Shown here: positions 8,911-18,661 of the stretch, one piece after another
Numbering within the stretch: position 1 is the first letter of the stretch
Layout of the letters: every line of letters starts with the position of its first letter
From: Candidatus Zixiibacteriota bacterium
Lineage (GTDB): Bacteria > Zixibacteria > MSB-5A5 > WJJR01 > JAJRUJ01
Direction of reading: 5' to 3'
Assembly: GCA_020051695.1 (NCBI GenBank)
Contig: JAGVQM010000021.1
Span: 186,001 to 250,000, forward strand
DNA: 64,000 nt
Made by a program: the position numbers and the translations under genes
Notes under the pieces: model-generated
What the model saw: the letters and a program-made list of their open reading frames with translations, nothing else
What the model was told of the DNA's origin: nothing
Databases searched by the model: none

Positions 8911-9645
8911 ATGCGTTCAGTTGCCGCAATCATCTTAGCCGCGGGCCAGGGCAAGCGGATGAAGTCCGACCTGCCCAAAGTCCTGCACCAAATAAATGGC
9001 AAGCCGTTGTTATTACATGTGTTGGATAATTGCCGGGAGGCGGGAATCGGTCGGATTATTGTCGTTGTCGGCTATAAAGGCGAACTTGTGGAGCAAGCCG
9101 CGCGACCCTATGGCGTCGAATTTGCCCGGCAACATGAACAACTGGGCACCGGCCACGCGGTCTTGCAAACCGAAACGCTGTTTTCCCAATTTCCGTCCGA
9201 GATCGTGGTTTTAGCCGGAGACGCGCCGTTAATTAGCTCGACAACAATCACTTCCGTTGTCCGCGAGCATCGCCGCCGTGGGGCAGTCGCCACGGTCTTG
9301 ACCGCCGAGGTCGACAATTCCACCGGGTATGGGCGAATTGTCCGCAACGCTGAAGGGCTGGTTGACCGTATTGTTGAGGAGGCCGATGCCGACGAGGAAA
9401 TTCGCCTGATCCGCGAGATAAATTCGGGAATGTTCTGTTTTGCTCCGGGGTACTTATTTGAGGCGTTGCATAAGGTAAGCAACAACAATGAGCAGGGGGA
9501 ATATTATTTGCCCGACGTGCTGGCGATTTTGCGGAAAAATGGTTATCCGATTGCAGCGCAAAAAGTTAAAGACGCAAACGAAGTGCTCGGGGTAAATTCA
9601 CCCGAACAGTTGAAACAAATCGCTCGATTGAAGGTAAAGCAGTAA
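8911..9645 (+). CDS. GlmU-type N-acetylglucosamine-1-phosphate uridyltransferase, stand-alone N-terminal domain
   Basis: A 244-residue nucleotidyltransferase whose signature LAAGQGKRMKSDLPKVLH is the GlmU N-terminal pattern. EQLGTGHAVLQT, AGDAPLI, STGYGRIVR and EINSGMFCF follow as in GlmU. It would make UDP-GlcNAc from UTP and GlcNAc-1-phosphate in the cytosol. Bifunctional GlmU is about 450 residues; here the C-terminal left-handed beta-helix acetyltransferase is absent and the frame ends cleanly at 9645, so acetylation must be supplied elsewhere if this is the UDP-GlcNAc enzyme. The start is the ATG at 8911, where the conserved MRSVAAIILAAG begins; a longer reading frame overlaps panD and is rejected. 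It could serve another sugar nucleotide. Confidence 0.85.
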   Translation: MRSVAAIILAAGQGKRMKSDLPKVLHQINGKPLLLHVLDNCREAGIGRIIVVVGYKGELVEQAARPYGVEFARQHEQLGTGHAVLQTETLFSQFPSEIVVLAGDAPLISSTTITSVVREHRRRGAVATVLTAEVDNSTGYGRIVRNAEGLVDRIVEEADADEEIRLIREINSGMFCFAPGYLFEALHKVSNNNEQGEYYLPDVLAILRKNGYPIAAQKVKDANEVLGVNSPEQLKQIARLKVKQ

Positions 9646-9680
9646 GGAATATATGGGAACAGCCGAAAATAATTTTAAGC

Positions 9681-9710
9681 TTGACATTTCCCGTAATTTC
9701 AAGGATTATA
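9681..9710 (+). promoter_or_regulatory. Promoter: TTGACA-17-GATTAT
   Basis: A perfect TTGACA (9681-9686) is followed after 17 bases by GATTAT (9704-9709, four of six matches to TATAAT). It lies inside what would be an N-terminal extension of the next gene, supporting the downstream start at 9773. Confidence 0.55.
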
Positions 9711-9772
9711 CCGTATTGGTCGAGGGGGCGGCTTCACGGAGGACCGGTTTTAAGGGGAGCCGGTATCAGCAA

Positions 9773-10264
9773 ATGAAAAAGATCGTCATATGTTTTGCCT
9801 TGGGGATGCTGATGGTGCCGGTGGTCCACGCGCAGGTTGACAATGCGGTGCAACAGCCGGGGACCCTGCTGGACAATCCCTACCAGAAATCGTTTTCCTT
9901 GCTGGACCCCTCGCGGTTAACCATTAGCCATGCATATTCATTTGCCTATTTATCGGGAGGAACGACAAGCGGCTCGGTCGGCATGTATCAAAGTGTCATT
10001 CAATATCAGCTGGCCCGGCCATTGACCTTGCGTGTAGGTTTGGCTTACGCTCACAATCCGCTGACGGCGCTTGGCGGAGGGTCGGGGGATTTGGTCCGCG
10101 AAGGATTGTACCCCAGTTTCCAGCTTGAATACCGTCCATCGGCGAATGTGTATCTGGGCATCGGGTATGAACGCGTACCCTACAATCAGTATTACGGACT
10201 ATATAGCGCGCGCTCGGGTTTGATCGGCTACCCTGCCGGCGCCGACTGGTGGCGGACTCGCTGA
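9773..10264 (+). CDS. Small exported protein of unknown function
   Basis: A 163-residue protein with a clear signal peptide (MKKIVICFALGMLMVPVVHAQ). The mature part alternates hydrophobic and polar residues and is rich in Tyr and Gly (YLGIGYERVPYNQYYGLY near the C-terminus). That is compatible with a small outer-membrane beta-barrel or a barrel-associated protein, but I do not recognise a family. An AAGGGGAGC-like sequence lies some 13 bases before the ATG at 9773; a longer frame beginning at 9653 runs through a good promoter and is disfavoured. It precedes the LytR_C and rsfS genes, a housekeeping context. Confidence 0.6.
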   Translation: MKKIVICFALGMLMVPVVHAQVDNAVQQPGTLLDNPYQKSFSLLDPSRLTISHAYSFAYLSGGTTSGSVGMYQSVIQYQLARPLTLRVGLAYAHNPLTALGGGSGDLVREGLYPSFQLEYRPSANVYLGIGYERVPYNQYYGLYSARSGLIGYPAGADWWRTR

Positions 10265-10341
10265 GCGGACGGTTGCCGCTTCCCCCAACCTGCTCTTTTC
10301 GGCTGGAAAATTCTCCTTGAACGGTTCATCACTAATAACCC

Positions 10342-10863
10342 ATGAAATCGGGAAATACGAAAAATCCACGCTCGAACGCCCAGCGTAAGGCCTCGGGTTT
10401 CCGCTGGAAATCGCGCTTGCTCGATGCGGCGATCTTAGTCTCGACGGTCGTGGTCGGGGTCTTTGTCTTTTCGGTTGCCGGGCGGTTATCGTCTACGCAC
10501 GCCGAACGAAATGACCGGCCGCCGCGGGTGTTGCGTACGCAAATTCTCAACGGGTGCGGCCAGTCGGGACTGGCCGCGGTGTTCGGCGACCAGCTGGCCG
10601 GCCTGGCGATTGAAGAATTCCGTTTTGATGTTGTCGACCGCGACAACTTCGATAATTTCAAAGTGGAGCGGTCGTTTATTATTGCCTATACATTGCCTCC
10701 GGAGGATGCCTTGCGCCTGGCACGGGCCCTGGGTCTTTCGGAAAACGATGTTTCGATGATGGAGAGAACCGACAACCCCTGGGGACTGGATATCAGCATT
10801 GTCCTCGGCCGCACGGTCCGTCCGGTGACCACACCGGCGGGAACGGCAGTCGATACCCCCTGA
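10342..10863 (+). CDS. LytR_C domain membrane protein
   Basis: A 173-residue protein with a basic N-terminus, one transmembrane helix at about residues 29-49 (AAILVSTVVVGVFVFSVAG) and an exoplasmic LytR_C domain. The hallmark LNGCGQSGLAA is at about residue 69, and DISIVLGR comes near the end. In many bacteria this small domain is fused to LytR-CpsA-Psr enzymes; here, as in several Gram-negative phyla, it stands alone. Its biochemical role is not established. It is followed immediately by rsfS, a recurrent neighbourhood in FCB and related genomes. Confidence 0.8.
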   Translation: MKSGNTKNPRSNAQRKASGFRWKSRLLDAAILVSTVVVGVFVFSVAGRLSSTHAERNDRPPRVLRTQILNGCGQSGLAAVFGDQLAGLAIEEFRFDVVDRDNFDNFKVERSFIIAYTLPPEDALRLARALGLSENDVSMMERTDNPWGLDISIVLGRTVRPVTTPAGTAVDTP

Positions 10864-10894
10864 AGTTGCCGCCTGAGAAATTTAATCCTGCAAA

Positions 10895-10911
10895 AGGAGG
10901 CCTCGACAATT
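10895..10911 (+). promoter_or_regulatory. Strong Shine-Dalgarno in front of an ATT start codon (rsfS)
   Basis: AGGAGG (10895-10900) is followed after 8 bases by ATT (10909-10911), which opens the conserved RsfS N-terminus read as MTPKRLALTVG. The next in-frame near-start, TTG at 10930, is 29 bases from the Shine-Dalgarno and would remove the first conserved residues. Confidence 0.7.
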
Positions 10912-11253
10912 ACACCAAAACGCCTGGCCTTGACGGTCGGAAAGCTCGCCCGCGACAAAAACGCCAACAATATTTGTATTCTGGACCTGCGCAAGCTCTC
11001 GCCGGTTACCGATTATTTCGTCGTTTGTACGGCTGAGGCCGAGGTCCATGTCAAGGCGGTGACGGACCATATCACCGGGAAATTGAAGGAAAAAGGGATT
11101 TCGGTCCGGCATGTCGAAGGCCGGGGCAACACCGGCTGGGTGGTGATCGATTGCTTCACCGTCATTGTGCACGTCTTTCTGGCTCAGGTCCGTGAATTTT
11201 ACAGTCTGGAACGGCTGTGGGGTGACGCGCCGGTAACTGAGATTGCCGATTGA
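10909..11253 (+). CDS. rsfS: Ribosomal silencing factor RsfS
   Basis: A 114-residue RsfS/Iojap protein, which binds ribosomal protein uL14 and blocks 30S-50S joining when nutrients are low. The core is intact: DLRKLSPVTDYFVVCTA, EGRGNTGWVVIDC and VHVFLAQVREFYSLERLWGDA. No ATG, GTG or TTG sits at the expected start. The family N-terminus begins exactly at ATT 10909, placed 8 bases after a perfect AGGAGG, giving TPKRLALTVGKLARDK. The more usual TTG at 10930 gives a 107-residue protein without a ribosome-binding site. I infer ATT initiation; a sequencing error (ATG read as ATT) is the main alternative. Confidence 0.85.
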   Translation: MTPKRLALTVGKLARDKNANNICILDLRKLSPVTDYFVVCTAEAEVHVKAVTDHITGKLKEKGISVRHVEGRGNTGWVVIDCFTVIVHVFLAQVREFYSLERLWGDAPVTEIAD

Positions 11254-11360
11254 TCCTCGCGGCCGCCTGCTCCCCAGGCAGCGGATTGTAGCGCCGGCCC
11301 GCCGATTTTTCGAAGCAAAAAATCATTCATATAGATAGGTATTTGAGGAGGTTGATGTTG

Positions 11361-12608
<1,248 letters not shown>

Positions 12609-12669
12609 ACTCCCGGCGCAGGCCGGGGCCGGTTCCGACAGGTCGCCGGGCCGGCCGACGGTACACAGT

Positions 12670-13368
12670 ATGACCACCGGTATCACGGTCGCATTGGAAG
12701 CGGCGGACATCGCGGCAGACGGACATGTATTGCTCCGCGGTGTTTCTTTGCTGCTTCGTCCCGGAACATTGACGGTTATCTCCGGTCCCGCCGGCAGCGG
12801 CAAATCCCATCTCTTGCGTGCATTGTGGGGCGGGCTTCCCCTGCATCGGGGAAATTTGCTCTGCGAAGAGCAAGAGTTGACGCAGGCCTCGGCCCGCCGC
12901 TGGGCGGCGTGGCGGCGGCGCCTCGGTATTTTCTGCAACGAGTTTCCCCTGGGGGAGCAATGGACGGTTTTCGACAATGTGGCCGCTGCGTTGTACGCCG
13001 CCGAACAGTTGCCCGCCGAGGCCATTACCCGCCGCACTGCCGGTGAACTCCGCCGCTGGGACTTGCTGTCCCTCCGTTCTCGTCCTGCTTCCGCATTGTC
13101 CCGGAATGAACGTGTTCGCCTGGGTTTGGCCCGGGCTTTTGTCCGCGGACCGGCGGCGGCGTTGCTCGATGATCCGCCGGCCGGGCTGCCCCGGGAAGAG
13201 GCGGAAAGCCTGCTGGAGGCCATCCGCGTTAAGGCCCGGGCGGGCAGCGCAGTGTGTCTGGCAACCGACGAGGAGTGGGTCGCGCAACTTGCGGACGTCG
13301 TTTATGCGATCGAGCAGGGTTGTCTGAAACTCGTATGTGACCTTCAACCGATGCCGTCGGAATACTGA
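12670..13368 (+). CDS. ftsE: FtsE-like ABC ATPase with degenerate catalytic motifs
   Basis: A 232-residue ABC-type ATPase placed directly before ftsX and an EnvC-like gene, so it is the FtsE partner that drives septal murein hydrolase activation. The Walker A is intact (GPAGSGKS, residues 39-46). Other motifs diverge from FtsE. The signature usually reading LSGGEQQR is LSRNERVR (about residue 143). Walker B LLADEP is LLDDPP, so the catalytic Glu is Asp. The switch-loop histidine (ATHD) is Asp in LATDEEW. It may bind ATP but hydrolyse it poorly. The gene overlaps no neighbour if ftsX starts at TTG 13391; no convincing Shine-Dalgarno precedes the ATG. Confidence 0.8.
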   Translation: MTTGITVALEAADIAADGHVLLRGVSLLLRPGTLTVISGPAGSGKSHLLRALWGGLPLHRGNLLCEEQELTQASARRWAAWRRRLGIFCNEFPLGEQWTVFDNVAAALYAAEQLPAEAITRRTAGELRRWDLLSLRSRPASALSRNERVRLGLARAFVRGPAAALLDDPPAGLPREEAESLLEAIRVKARAGSAVCLATDEEWVAQLADVVYAIEQGCLKLVCDLQPMPSEY

Positions 13369-13390
13369 GGACGACTATCGAGGTGACAGG

Positions 13391-14230
13391 TTGCGCCATT
13401 ATTTTTTCAAAGAGTGGAAAGCAAATCTGAGGGCACGGCCGCTGGTTACCCTGCTTGTTGTTCTGCTGGCGGCGGGGGGACTCGCCGGCGCGGCGGCCCT
13501 ACACTCCGAGTTTGGTCGCGCACTGGGCTGGTGGGAAAGCCATTTTGCCGGACCGTTCATTGAGGTTTATCTCGATGATCAACTGGCCCAGGACGTCGGA
13601 TTCAGATTTAGTGAGCAACTTGCCGCCGATGAGCGGGTGTTGACCGCCACATATATTTCCGCGGCCGAGGCGCAGGCCGAAGCCGAGGGGTATCTGGGCG
13701 CGATGGCTTTTTCCGTGCTGCCGGAAAATCCACTCCCCGCGTCGATACGCCTGGACCTGGCGCCGAATGCAAAATCAAGCGCGGCGCTGCGGCGCCTGGT
13801 CGATTCCCTGGCGGTGTTACCCGGTGTCGCCGAGATTGTCTCGGCCGACCAGCAGCTTGCCGTGTATTCCCAGGGGCGGGAGACCCTCACCACGTACGCG
13901 CGGTCCGTGACGATCATCGCGGTGGTGTGGACTGGCCTATGGTTGTTTTGGGGGGTATATCTTATCGCCCGCGTCCGCGCGCCGGAAACACGAATCTGGA
14001 GCTGCCTCGGCGCGCGGCCCGGCTGGTTTCGCTGGCCGTTAATTTCTGAGGGCATCGCGCTGGGGTTGGGGACGTCACTCGTCGCCTGGCTGATACCGGT
14101 CGGGAATGATTCGCCGGTGTCGTTCATGGGCGGGTTATCGGTTGGTTTAGCCGCCGGTCCGCCGATGATCGGGGCTGTCGCCGGTTGGCTGGCCTATCGC
14201 GTCCAGCGCGTGCGCACGTTCCCTCGTTGA
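13391..14230 (+). CDS. ftsX: Cell division protein FtsX (permease-like)
   Basis: A 279-residue inner-membrane protein with the FtsX layout: a cytosolic start (HYFFKEWKANLRARPLV), TM1, a periplasmic domain of about 130 residues, then three TM segments. The periplasmic part contains the family feature of a reported negative charge and polar stretch (FIEVYLDDQLAQD, then LPENPLPASIRLDL). It transmits FtsE ATPase cycles to the periplasmic activator encoded next. The start chosen is TTG at 13391 with GAGGTG five bases upstream. An upstream in-frame start at 13337 would overlap ftsE and lacks a ribosome site. It forms an operon with ftsE and the EnvC-like gene. Confidence 0.88.
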   Translation: MRHYFFKEWKANLRARPLVTLLVVLLAAGGLAGAAALHSEFGRALGWWESHFAGPFIEVYLDDQLAQDVGFRFSEQLAADERVLTATYISAAEAQAEAEGYLGAMAFSVLPENPLPASIRLDLAPNAKSSAALRRLVDSLAVLPGVAEIVSADQQLAVYSQGRETLTTYARSVTIIAVVWTGLWLFWGVYLIARVRAPETRIWSCLGARPGWFRWPLISEGIALGLGTSLVAWLIPVGNDSPVSFMGGLSVGLAAGPPMIGAVAGWLAYRVQRVRTFPR

Positions 14231-14303
14231 CCTCAATTGCCGGCTTATTCTCCGGATAAGAAAACGATTGATCTTCGTGGTGGTATCGTCCGTTTATAAG
14301 ATT

Positions 14304-15470
14304 ATGAGTCGGGCGAGATGCATCCTGGAGAGGGCCGGTCGGAGGATTATTGCACTCATCGCTTTGACCGCGGTGGCAGGTGCGCAATCAGGGCCGCCGG
14401 CCGACCAGCAGGACATGAAGCAGCAGTTGGAAAACATCGAAAAAAAACTGGGAGACAAGACGGCCGCCGTCGAGGACCTGGCCGAAAAGGAAAAAAAGGC
14501 CCACGCCAAAGCGCGGGCTTTGCGGGAGGAGATAGAAATCACGGCCAAAGTCAAAGCCCGCCTGGACCAGACCTCTCAACAACTCGGGCGGCAGTATACC
14601 GCCGCCGAACGCCGTGTCCGTCAGTTGCAGGAGCGACAATTATTCCGGCAGGAGGTCCTCGCCCGCACGCTCAGGAATCTATATACTTCCCGGCCGATTC
14701 CGGGGACCGGTGAGAGAATCGGCGTTGGATCGTTTTTTGGCCATCGGCAATTGTATGCCCAAAAAATCAGCGCGGCCCAGGCCGGCCAAATTGAGGAATG
14801 CACCGATTCATTAACCGCCGAGGATCGGCAACGGATGACACTAGCCGATACCCGCCATCAGGTGCAGGCCGCCGCCGCCAAAAAAAACAAAGAACGCGAA
14901 CAAACACAACGGCTGCTGGCCAAATCCGACCGCGAGGCATTCAGCTATCGGCAGCAACGTACGCAGGAACTCGATGAGATTGAACAAATCCAGCGGGAAG
15001 CGCTGATCCTCGGCGAACTGATCGACCGGCTCGCCGAACTGCCGGGTGTGCGAGAGGCCCTCGATTACGATTTCCCCGGCTGGAAAGGCCGGTTACAGTG
15101 GCCGCTGACCGGCGAGGTGAAATCGACGGTCGGCTGGAAAGTGGACGGCAAATATCAGACCGAAACATATGAGACAGGGATGTTCATCGCCGGTCCGGCC
15201 GGATCGGCCGTGGTGAACGCCGCCGACGGCGAGGTGGCGTATGCCGGGCGGCGCCGGGGATTGGGCAATGTGGTTGTGGTCGGCCACGGCATGGAGTATT
15301 TCTCGGTGTTTGCCCATCTGGGAGAGCTGTCGGTGATTGTGGGGCAGGTGCTGCGCGCGGGAGATCGGGTTGGCACTGCCGGGGAAAGCCACCCCCGTTT
15401 CGGCGCGGGTGTGCTTTTTGAATTGCGCCACAAAAAGGAAGTCCTCGATCCCCTGGAATGGCTGCCATGA
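14304..15470 (+). CDS. envC: EnvC-like murein hydrolase activator (coiled coil + degenerate LytM/M23)
   Basis: A 388-residue periplasmic protein with an N-terminal signal (RRIIALIALTAVAGAQS), a long charged coiled-coil region of about 200 residues and a C-terminal LytM/peptidase_M23 domain. In active M23 enzymes the zinc ligands are H-x3-D and H-x-H. Here the first site is TYETGMF and the last reads GVLFELRH, so the ligands are lost, as in EnvC and NlpD activators. GHGMEYFSVFAHLGEL is preserved. The position immediately after ftsE-ftsX fits FtsEX-controlled activation of amidases at the septum. The start is uncertain: ATG 14304 (signal peptide) is preferred over TTG 14268. It overlaps holB by ATGA. 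Confidence 0.85.
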   Translation: MSRARCILERAGRRIIALIALTAVAGAQSGPPADQQDMKQQLENIEKKLGDKTAAVEDLAEKEKKAHAKARALREEIEITAKVKARLDQTSQQLGRQYTAAERRVRQLQERQLFRQEVLARTLRNLYTSRPIPGTGERIGVGSFFGHRQLYAQKISAAQAGQIEECTDSLTAEDRQRMTLADTRHQVQAAAAKKNKEREQTQRLLAKSDREAFSYRQQRTQELDEIEQIQREALILGELIDRLAELPGVREALDYDFPGWKGRLQWPLTGEVKSTVGWKVDGKYQTETYETGMFIAGPAGSAVVNAADGEVAYAGRRRGLGNVVVVGHGMEYFSVFAHLGELSVIVGQVLRAGDRVGTAGESHPRFGAGVLFELRHKKEVLDPLEWLP

Positions 15471-16567
15471 GCGGATTTGCCGTGTTTGACATTCAACGCC
15501 GCGCCGGGCGCACGCTGCAGGCGGCCGCAACCGGCGGCCGTCTGGCCCATGCCTATTTGTTTCACGGGCTGGAGGGTACCGGGAAATGGGCGGCCGCAGT
15601 GGAAACCGCAAAATTGATTATGTGCCCGGACGCGCGCACTACTCCACACCATGCCTGCAATGTCTGTCGCCGGATCGCTGATTATCATCACCCGGATGTC
15701 CACTGGATTCTGCCGGGATCGTCGCGGGAAAAATCGGCTGCAACAGAGGCGGCAAACCAACTCGGCCAGACTGCGGCGCAGATTGAAGAGCAGGAAAACA
15801 TCCTGGCCGCCAAACGAGCAGATACGTGGGCCGCGCTGGAATTCCCGCGTCTGCCGTATATCACCATGCTCAAAGTCCGCGCCCTGCAGTCGGTGCTGGC
15901 CCGTACTCCCGCCGAGGGGCCGCGCAAAGTGGGCATTTTTATCAATGCCGAATATCTGCGCGCCGACGCGCAGTCGGTTTTGCTGAAGACGATTGAGGAG
16001 CCACCCCGCGATTCGTTTATTATCATTACCACGTCGGGGCGGAGTATGCTGTTGCCGACCATTTTATCGCGCTGCCAAGCAGTGTTGTTCACTCCGCTGC
16101 CGCTGCCTTTGATCCACGACCGGTTGATTTCCGAGCTGGGGATCGAGGAGCATCTCGCGCAGCGGGCCGCCGAACTTTCGGGTGGCGGCTGGGCCCGGGC
16201 GGTGCGGTACGCCGCCGAGGAATGGAGTGTGTGGCACGCCACCGCCGAGGCACTATTGAAAACCACATATACGGGATCAGCGGAAGATGTGGCCCTGGCG
16301 GTCGATACTGTGTTCAAACAGCGTCCCGATCTGAGCCGGGTGTTGTTTTTCTTTGATGTATGGTACGCGCGGCTCAATGCCGTCCTGACCGGCGCTAAGC
16401 CGGGCGATCAGCACCCGTCCGCTGACGGTGATTATTCGACAGCAATTCACCGCTGCCGCGCCACACTGGATGCCGCCCGCGCCGCGGTAATCGGCAATAT
16501 TACTCCGCGCGTAGCGGTGGCTGCCGGCTTGCTCGAAGTCCGGCGTCAGCTTCCCCGCAGACGATAA
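15467..16567 (+). CDS. holB: DNA polymerase III delta' subunit
   Basis: A 366-residue AAA+ clamp-loader subunit. LAHAYLFHGLEGTGK carries the P-loop-like motif with Trp after the Lys in place of Ser/Thr, consistent with delta' subunits that do not hydrolyse ATP. A zinc-type cysteine set (CPDARTTPHHACNVCRRIAD) and HPDVHWI follow, then RKVGIFINAEYLRADAQSVL, LLKTIEEPP and the LSRCQAV sensor-1/SRC-like motif. The start ATG at 15467 overlaps the stop of the EnvC-like gene (ATGA), so the two are translationally coupled. An in-frame ATG nine bases upstream (15458) is possible. This ends the long plus-strand housekeeping run. Confidence 0.9.
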   Translation: MSGFAVFDIQRRAGRTLQAAATGGRLAHAYLFHGLEGTGKWAAAVETAKLIMCPDARTTPHHACNVCRRIADYHHPDVHWILPGSSREKSAATEAANQLGQTAAQIEEQENILAAKRADTWAALEFPRLPYITMLKVRALQSVLARTPAEGPRKVGIFINAEYLRADAQSVLLKTIEEPPRDSFIIITTSGRSMLLPTILSRCQAVLFTPLPLPLIHDRLISELGIEEHLAQRAAELSGGGWARAVRYAAEEWSVWHATAEALLKTTYTGSAEDVALAVDTVFKQRPDLSRVLFFFDVWYARLNAVLTGAKPGDQHPSADGDYSTAIHRCRATLDAARAAVIGNITPRVAVAAGLLEVRRQLPRRR

Positions 16568-16858
16568 GTTTTGGCTGGGCGGATTATCTGTAGAAGAAAC
16601 GGCCCGGAATAGATATTCAAGGCATTGCCTGATAATATGTTATAGGGGCGGTGGACAACTTTATGGAAATTGTCATGATCTCGCAGCCCTTCGGCAAAAA
16701 CATCCGGCAGCAATTGGCAAGATGTTGCGAAATAGCTTGAAAGCGGGAACTGAAGTGTATAACATTTGGGGGATTATTTGGCGAAGTGGCGGGTAAGTAT
16801 AACCTGCCGAAAGAGAATGTATGGCGGGGTAGTCAGGCAAACGAGGGAGAGAGAAAAT

Positions 16859-18226
16859 ATGAGGCGTTTTCTGGCGCTGGCGGTCGTCGCGGTGATCCTT
16901 GCGTGCGGCGTGGACACCGTGGTTTATGCTCAGGAGAGCAAGCGGATCGAGCCGGCGGACATTTATGTCCGTTCGGCCCGTATCGCGCTGAAAGATAAGG
17001 AATACGATCGGGTTGAGCGTAACCTGCGGACGTGCCTGGAAAATTATCCCGATAACTATGAAGCCCATTTTCTCATGGGTGCGGTCTGGGCCGACAAGGA
17101 ACAAATCGACAGCATGGTATACGAATTCGACCAGGCCCGTCTGTATGCCGGCAAAAATCTGAAAAAAATCGAAAAAGACATGGTCAGCATTGAGGAGGCG
17201 CTCTGGGAGAAAAATTTTAATGCCGGGGTAAGCTATATCAATGTGGCCGATTCGATGGAAATTGCCGCCGGGGCCGCGGAGGATATGGAAGAGGGCAAGA
17301 AAAAACGCGAGACCGTCGACAAAGCGCTGGGCCAAAGCGCGAAAAATTTTAAAAACTGCACGTTGATTCAACCGGACGAATTTCGCGGCTGGTTCAATCT
17401 CGGACTGGTCTATGACCGTCTGCGCCAATATCAACAAGCCGCGGAAATGTACAAAGTCTCCGAGGAAAAATTTCACCGGATTACGCTGGCCGATTCGACC
17501 ACGGACTATTATGACACCACCTTGTTTTTCACGGGGCAGGGTGAAGCCACTGAATTGTTCCAGGAAATTCGCAAGAAATTCAGGAAGAACAGCGAAGACC
17601 TGCGGATCCGCTATAAAGGGCTTTTGACCGCCCTGGGCGGCGTGTATTTCGAACTGGGTGAATTCGAAAATACCATTTATGTTTTCCGGCGCCTGCTTGG
17701 TTTTTACGAGGAGGACCTCGCGGCGCTGGAATACATCGGCAATTCCTTCCAGCAGTTGGGCAATAACGAGGAAGCGCTCAAGTGGATTGAGTTTGTCATC
17801 CGGAAAAATCCCGACGACAAGGACCGACTGTACAATGTCAGCGTGCACTGGTACAATGCGGGCGTTGAGGATAAAAAAACCTATGAAAAATTGCTGCGGA
17901 TAAAACTGGAAGGTACGCAGGATACCAACCTCGATGCTGAAATCGCCAAATCGCTGGAAAAATACCAGGGCGAGTTCAACAAATCGCTGCAGTTCCTCGA
18001 TGCGGTCCTGAAAGTCGATGCCGAGGACGCAGAATCCTGGCGGCTCAAGGCGGTGACCCTGTTTTTCCTCGGAGATATCGACGGCGCAATCCCCGTGCTG
18101 GAAAAAGCCCGTGTGTTGCTCCCCGAGGACATCTCGTTGTGCCAGATCCTTGCCGAATGCTGGCGCCAGAAAGGCGATGTTGAAAAAGTCCTGCAGCTGA
18201 CCGAGGAGTGCGAGCTGGGCAAATAG
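16859..18226 (+). CDS. Exported TPR-repeat protein
   Basis: A 455-residue protein with a signal peptide (MRRFLALAVVAVILACG, cleavage near VYAQE) followed by tetratricopeptide-like repeats through most of its length. Recognisable repeats lie around residues 40-100, 175-215, 255-330 and 365-440 (for example FNLGLVYDRLRQYQQAAEMY and LEYIGNSFQQLGNNEEALKW). A charged insert (EDMEEGKKKRETVDKALGQ) separates the first two groups. It is probably a periplasmic scaffold; no partner can be named. GGGAGAGAG lies just before the ATG at 16859. A terminator follows. A long antisense frame covers the whole gene but has no supporting features. Confidence 0.82.
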   Translation: MRRFLALAVVAVILACGVDTVVYAQESKRIEPADIYVRSARIALKDKEYDRVERNLRTCLENYPDNYEAHFLMGAVWADKEQIDSMVYEFDQARLYAGKNLKKIEKDMVSIEEALWEKNFNAGVSYINVADSMEIAAGAAEDMEEGKKKRETVDKALGQSAKNFKNCTLIQPDEFRGWFNLGLVYDRLRQYQQAAEMYKVSEEKFHRITLADSTTDYYDTTLFFTGQGEATELFQEIRKKFRKNSEDLRIRYKGLLTALGGVYFELGEFENTIYVFRRLLGFYEEDLAALEYIGNSFQQLGNNEEALKWIEFVIRKNPDDKDRLYNVSVHWYNAGVEDKKTYEKLLRIKLEGTQDTNLDAEIAKSLEKYQGEFNKSLQFLDAVLKVDAEDAESWRLKAVTLFFLGDIDGAIPVLEKARVLLPEDISLCQILAECWRQKGDVEKVLQLTEECELGK

Positions 18227-18661
18227 CGATCGCTTTGCGGACAGCACCATCATCAGTGTTAAAAAATATGTGCGGCCCCTCGGTGCACTGGGGGCCGTTT
18301 TTATTTGGGGGCAGGCAATCTGTCCGATAAGATGCCCGCACGTGAGCTGCAGCAGTTTTGTCGTGCTCGCGGGCAAGCCGGAGCGTTTCGCGTCGGACGG
18401 GTCTTTTCCGGGGGTTTGGCGAGAATTTAACCGGCAGAAAACTGCAACGTCTACGGTCGCTTGACAATCAACTTTGCCGGAATGAAATATATCGACCATT
18501 TTTTGGTCGCTGCCGCGCCCGGGTGCACAGAAGTGCCGGCGTGATGACGCTCAGAGATCCGATAGACTCGGCGCACCGGCGGATTGACATCCAAACAGTA
18601 ATTATCGATACTTCACCTGGTAGAGATGTGGATGGCAGTGAAAACAACCGGAAGGCAAGTT
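18227..18661 (+). other. 435-base intergenic region
   Basis: It holds the terminator of the TPR gene (18273-18305) and a distal TTGACA at 18461-18466 with a poor -10 match (AAATAT, 18 bases on), about 170 bases before the next start. I see no convincing coding sequence in it. Confidence 0.5.
18273..18305 (+). terminator. Rho-independent terminator of the TPR gene
   Basis: A CGGCCCC / GGGGCCG stem (18273-18279 with 18291-18297) has an 11-base loop and is followed by TTTTTATTT. Confidence 0.8.

Noticed and set aside
16673-18499. A 608-codon open frame antisense to the TPR gene
   Set aside because: It runs across the plus-strand gene, which has a signal peptide, a ribosome-binding sequence and TPR repeats. 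The antisense frame has no recognisable domain and is explained by GC-rich codon use.
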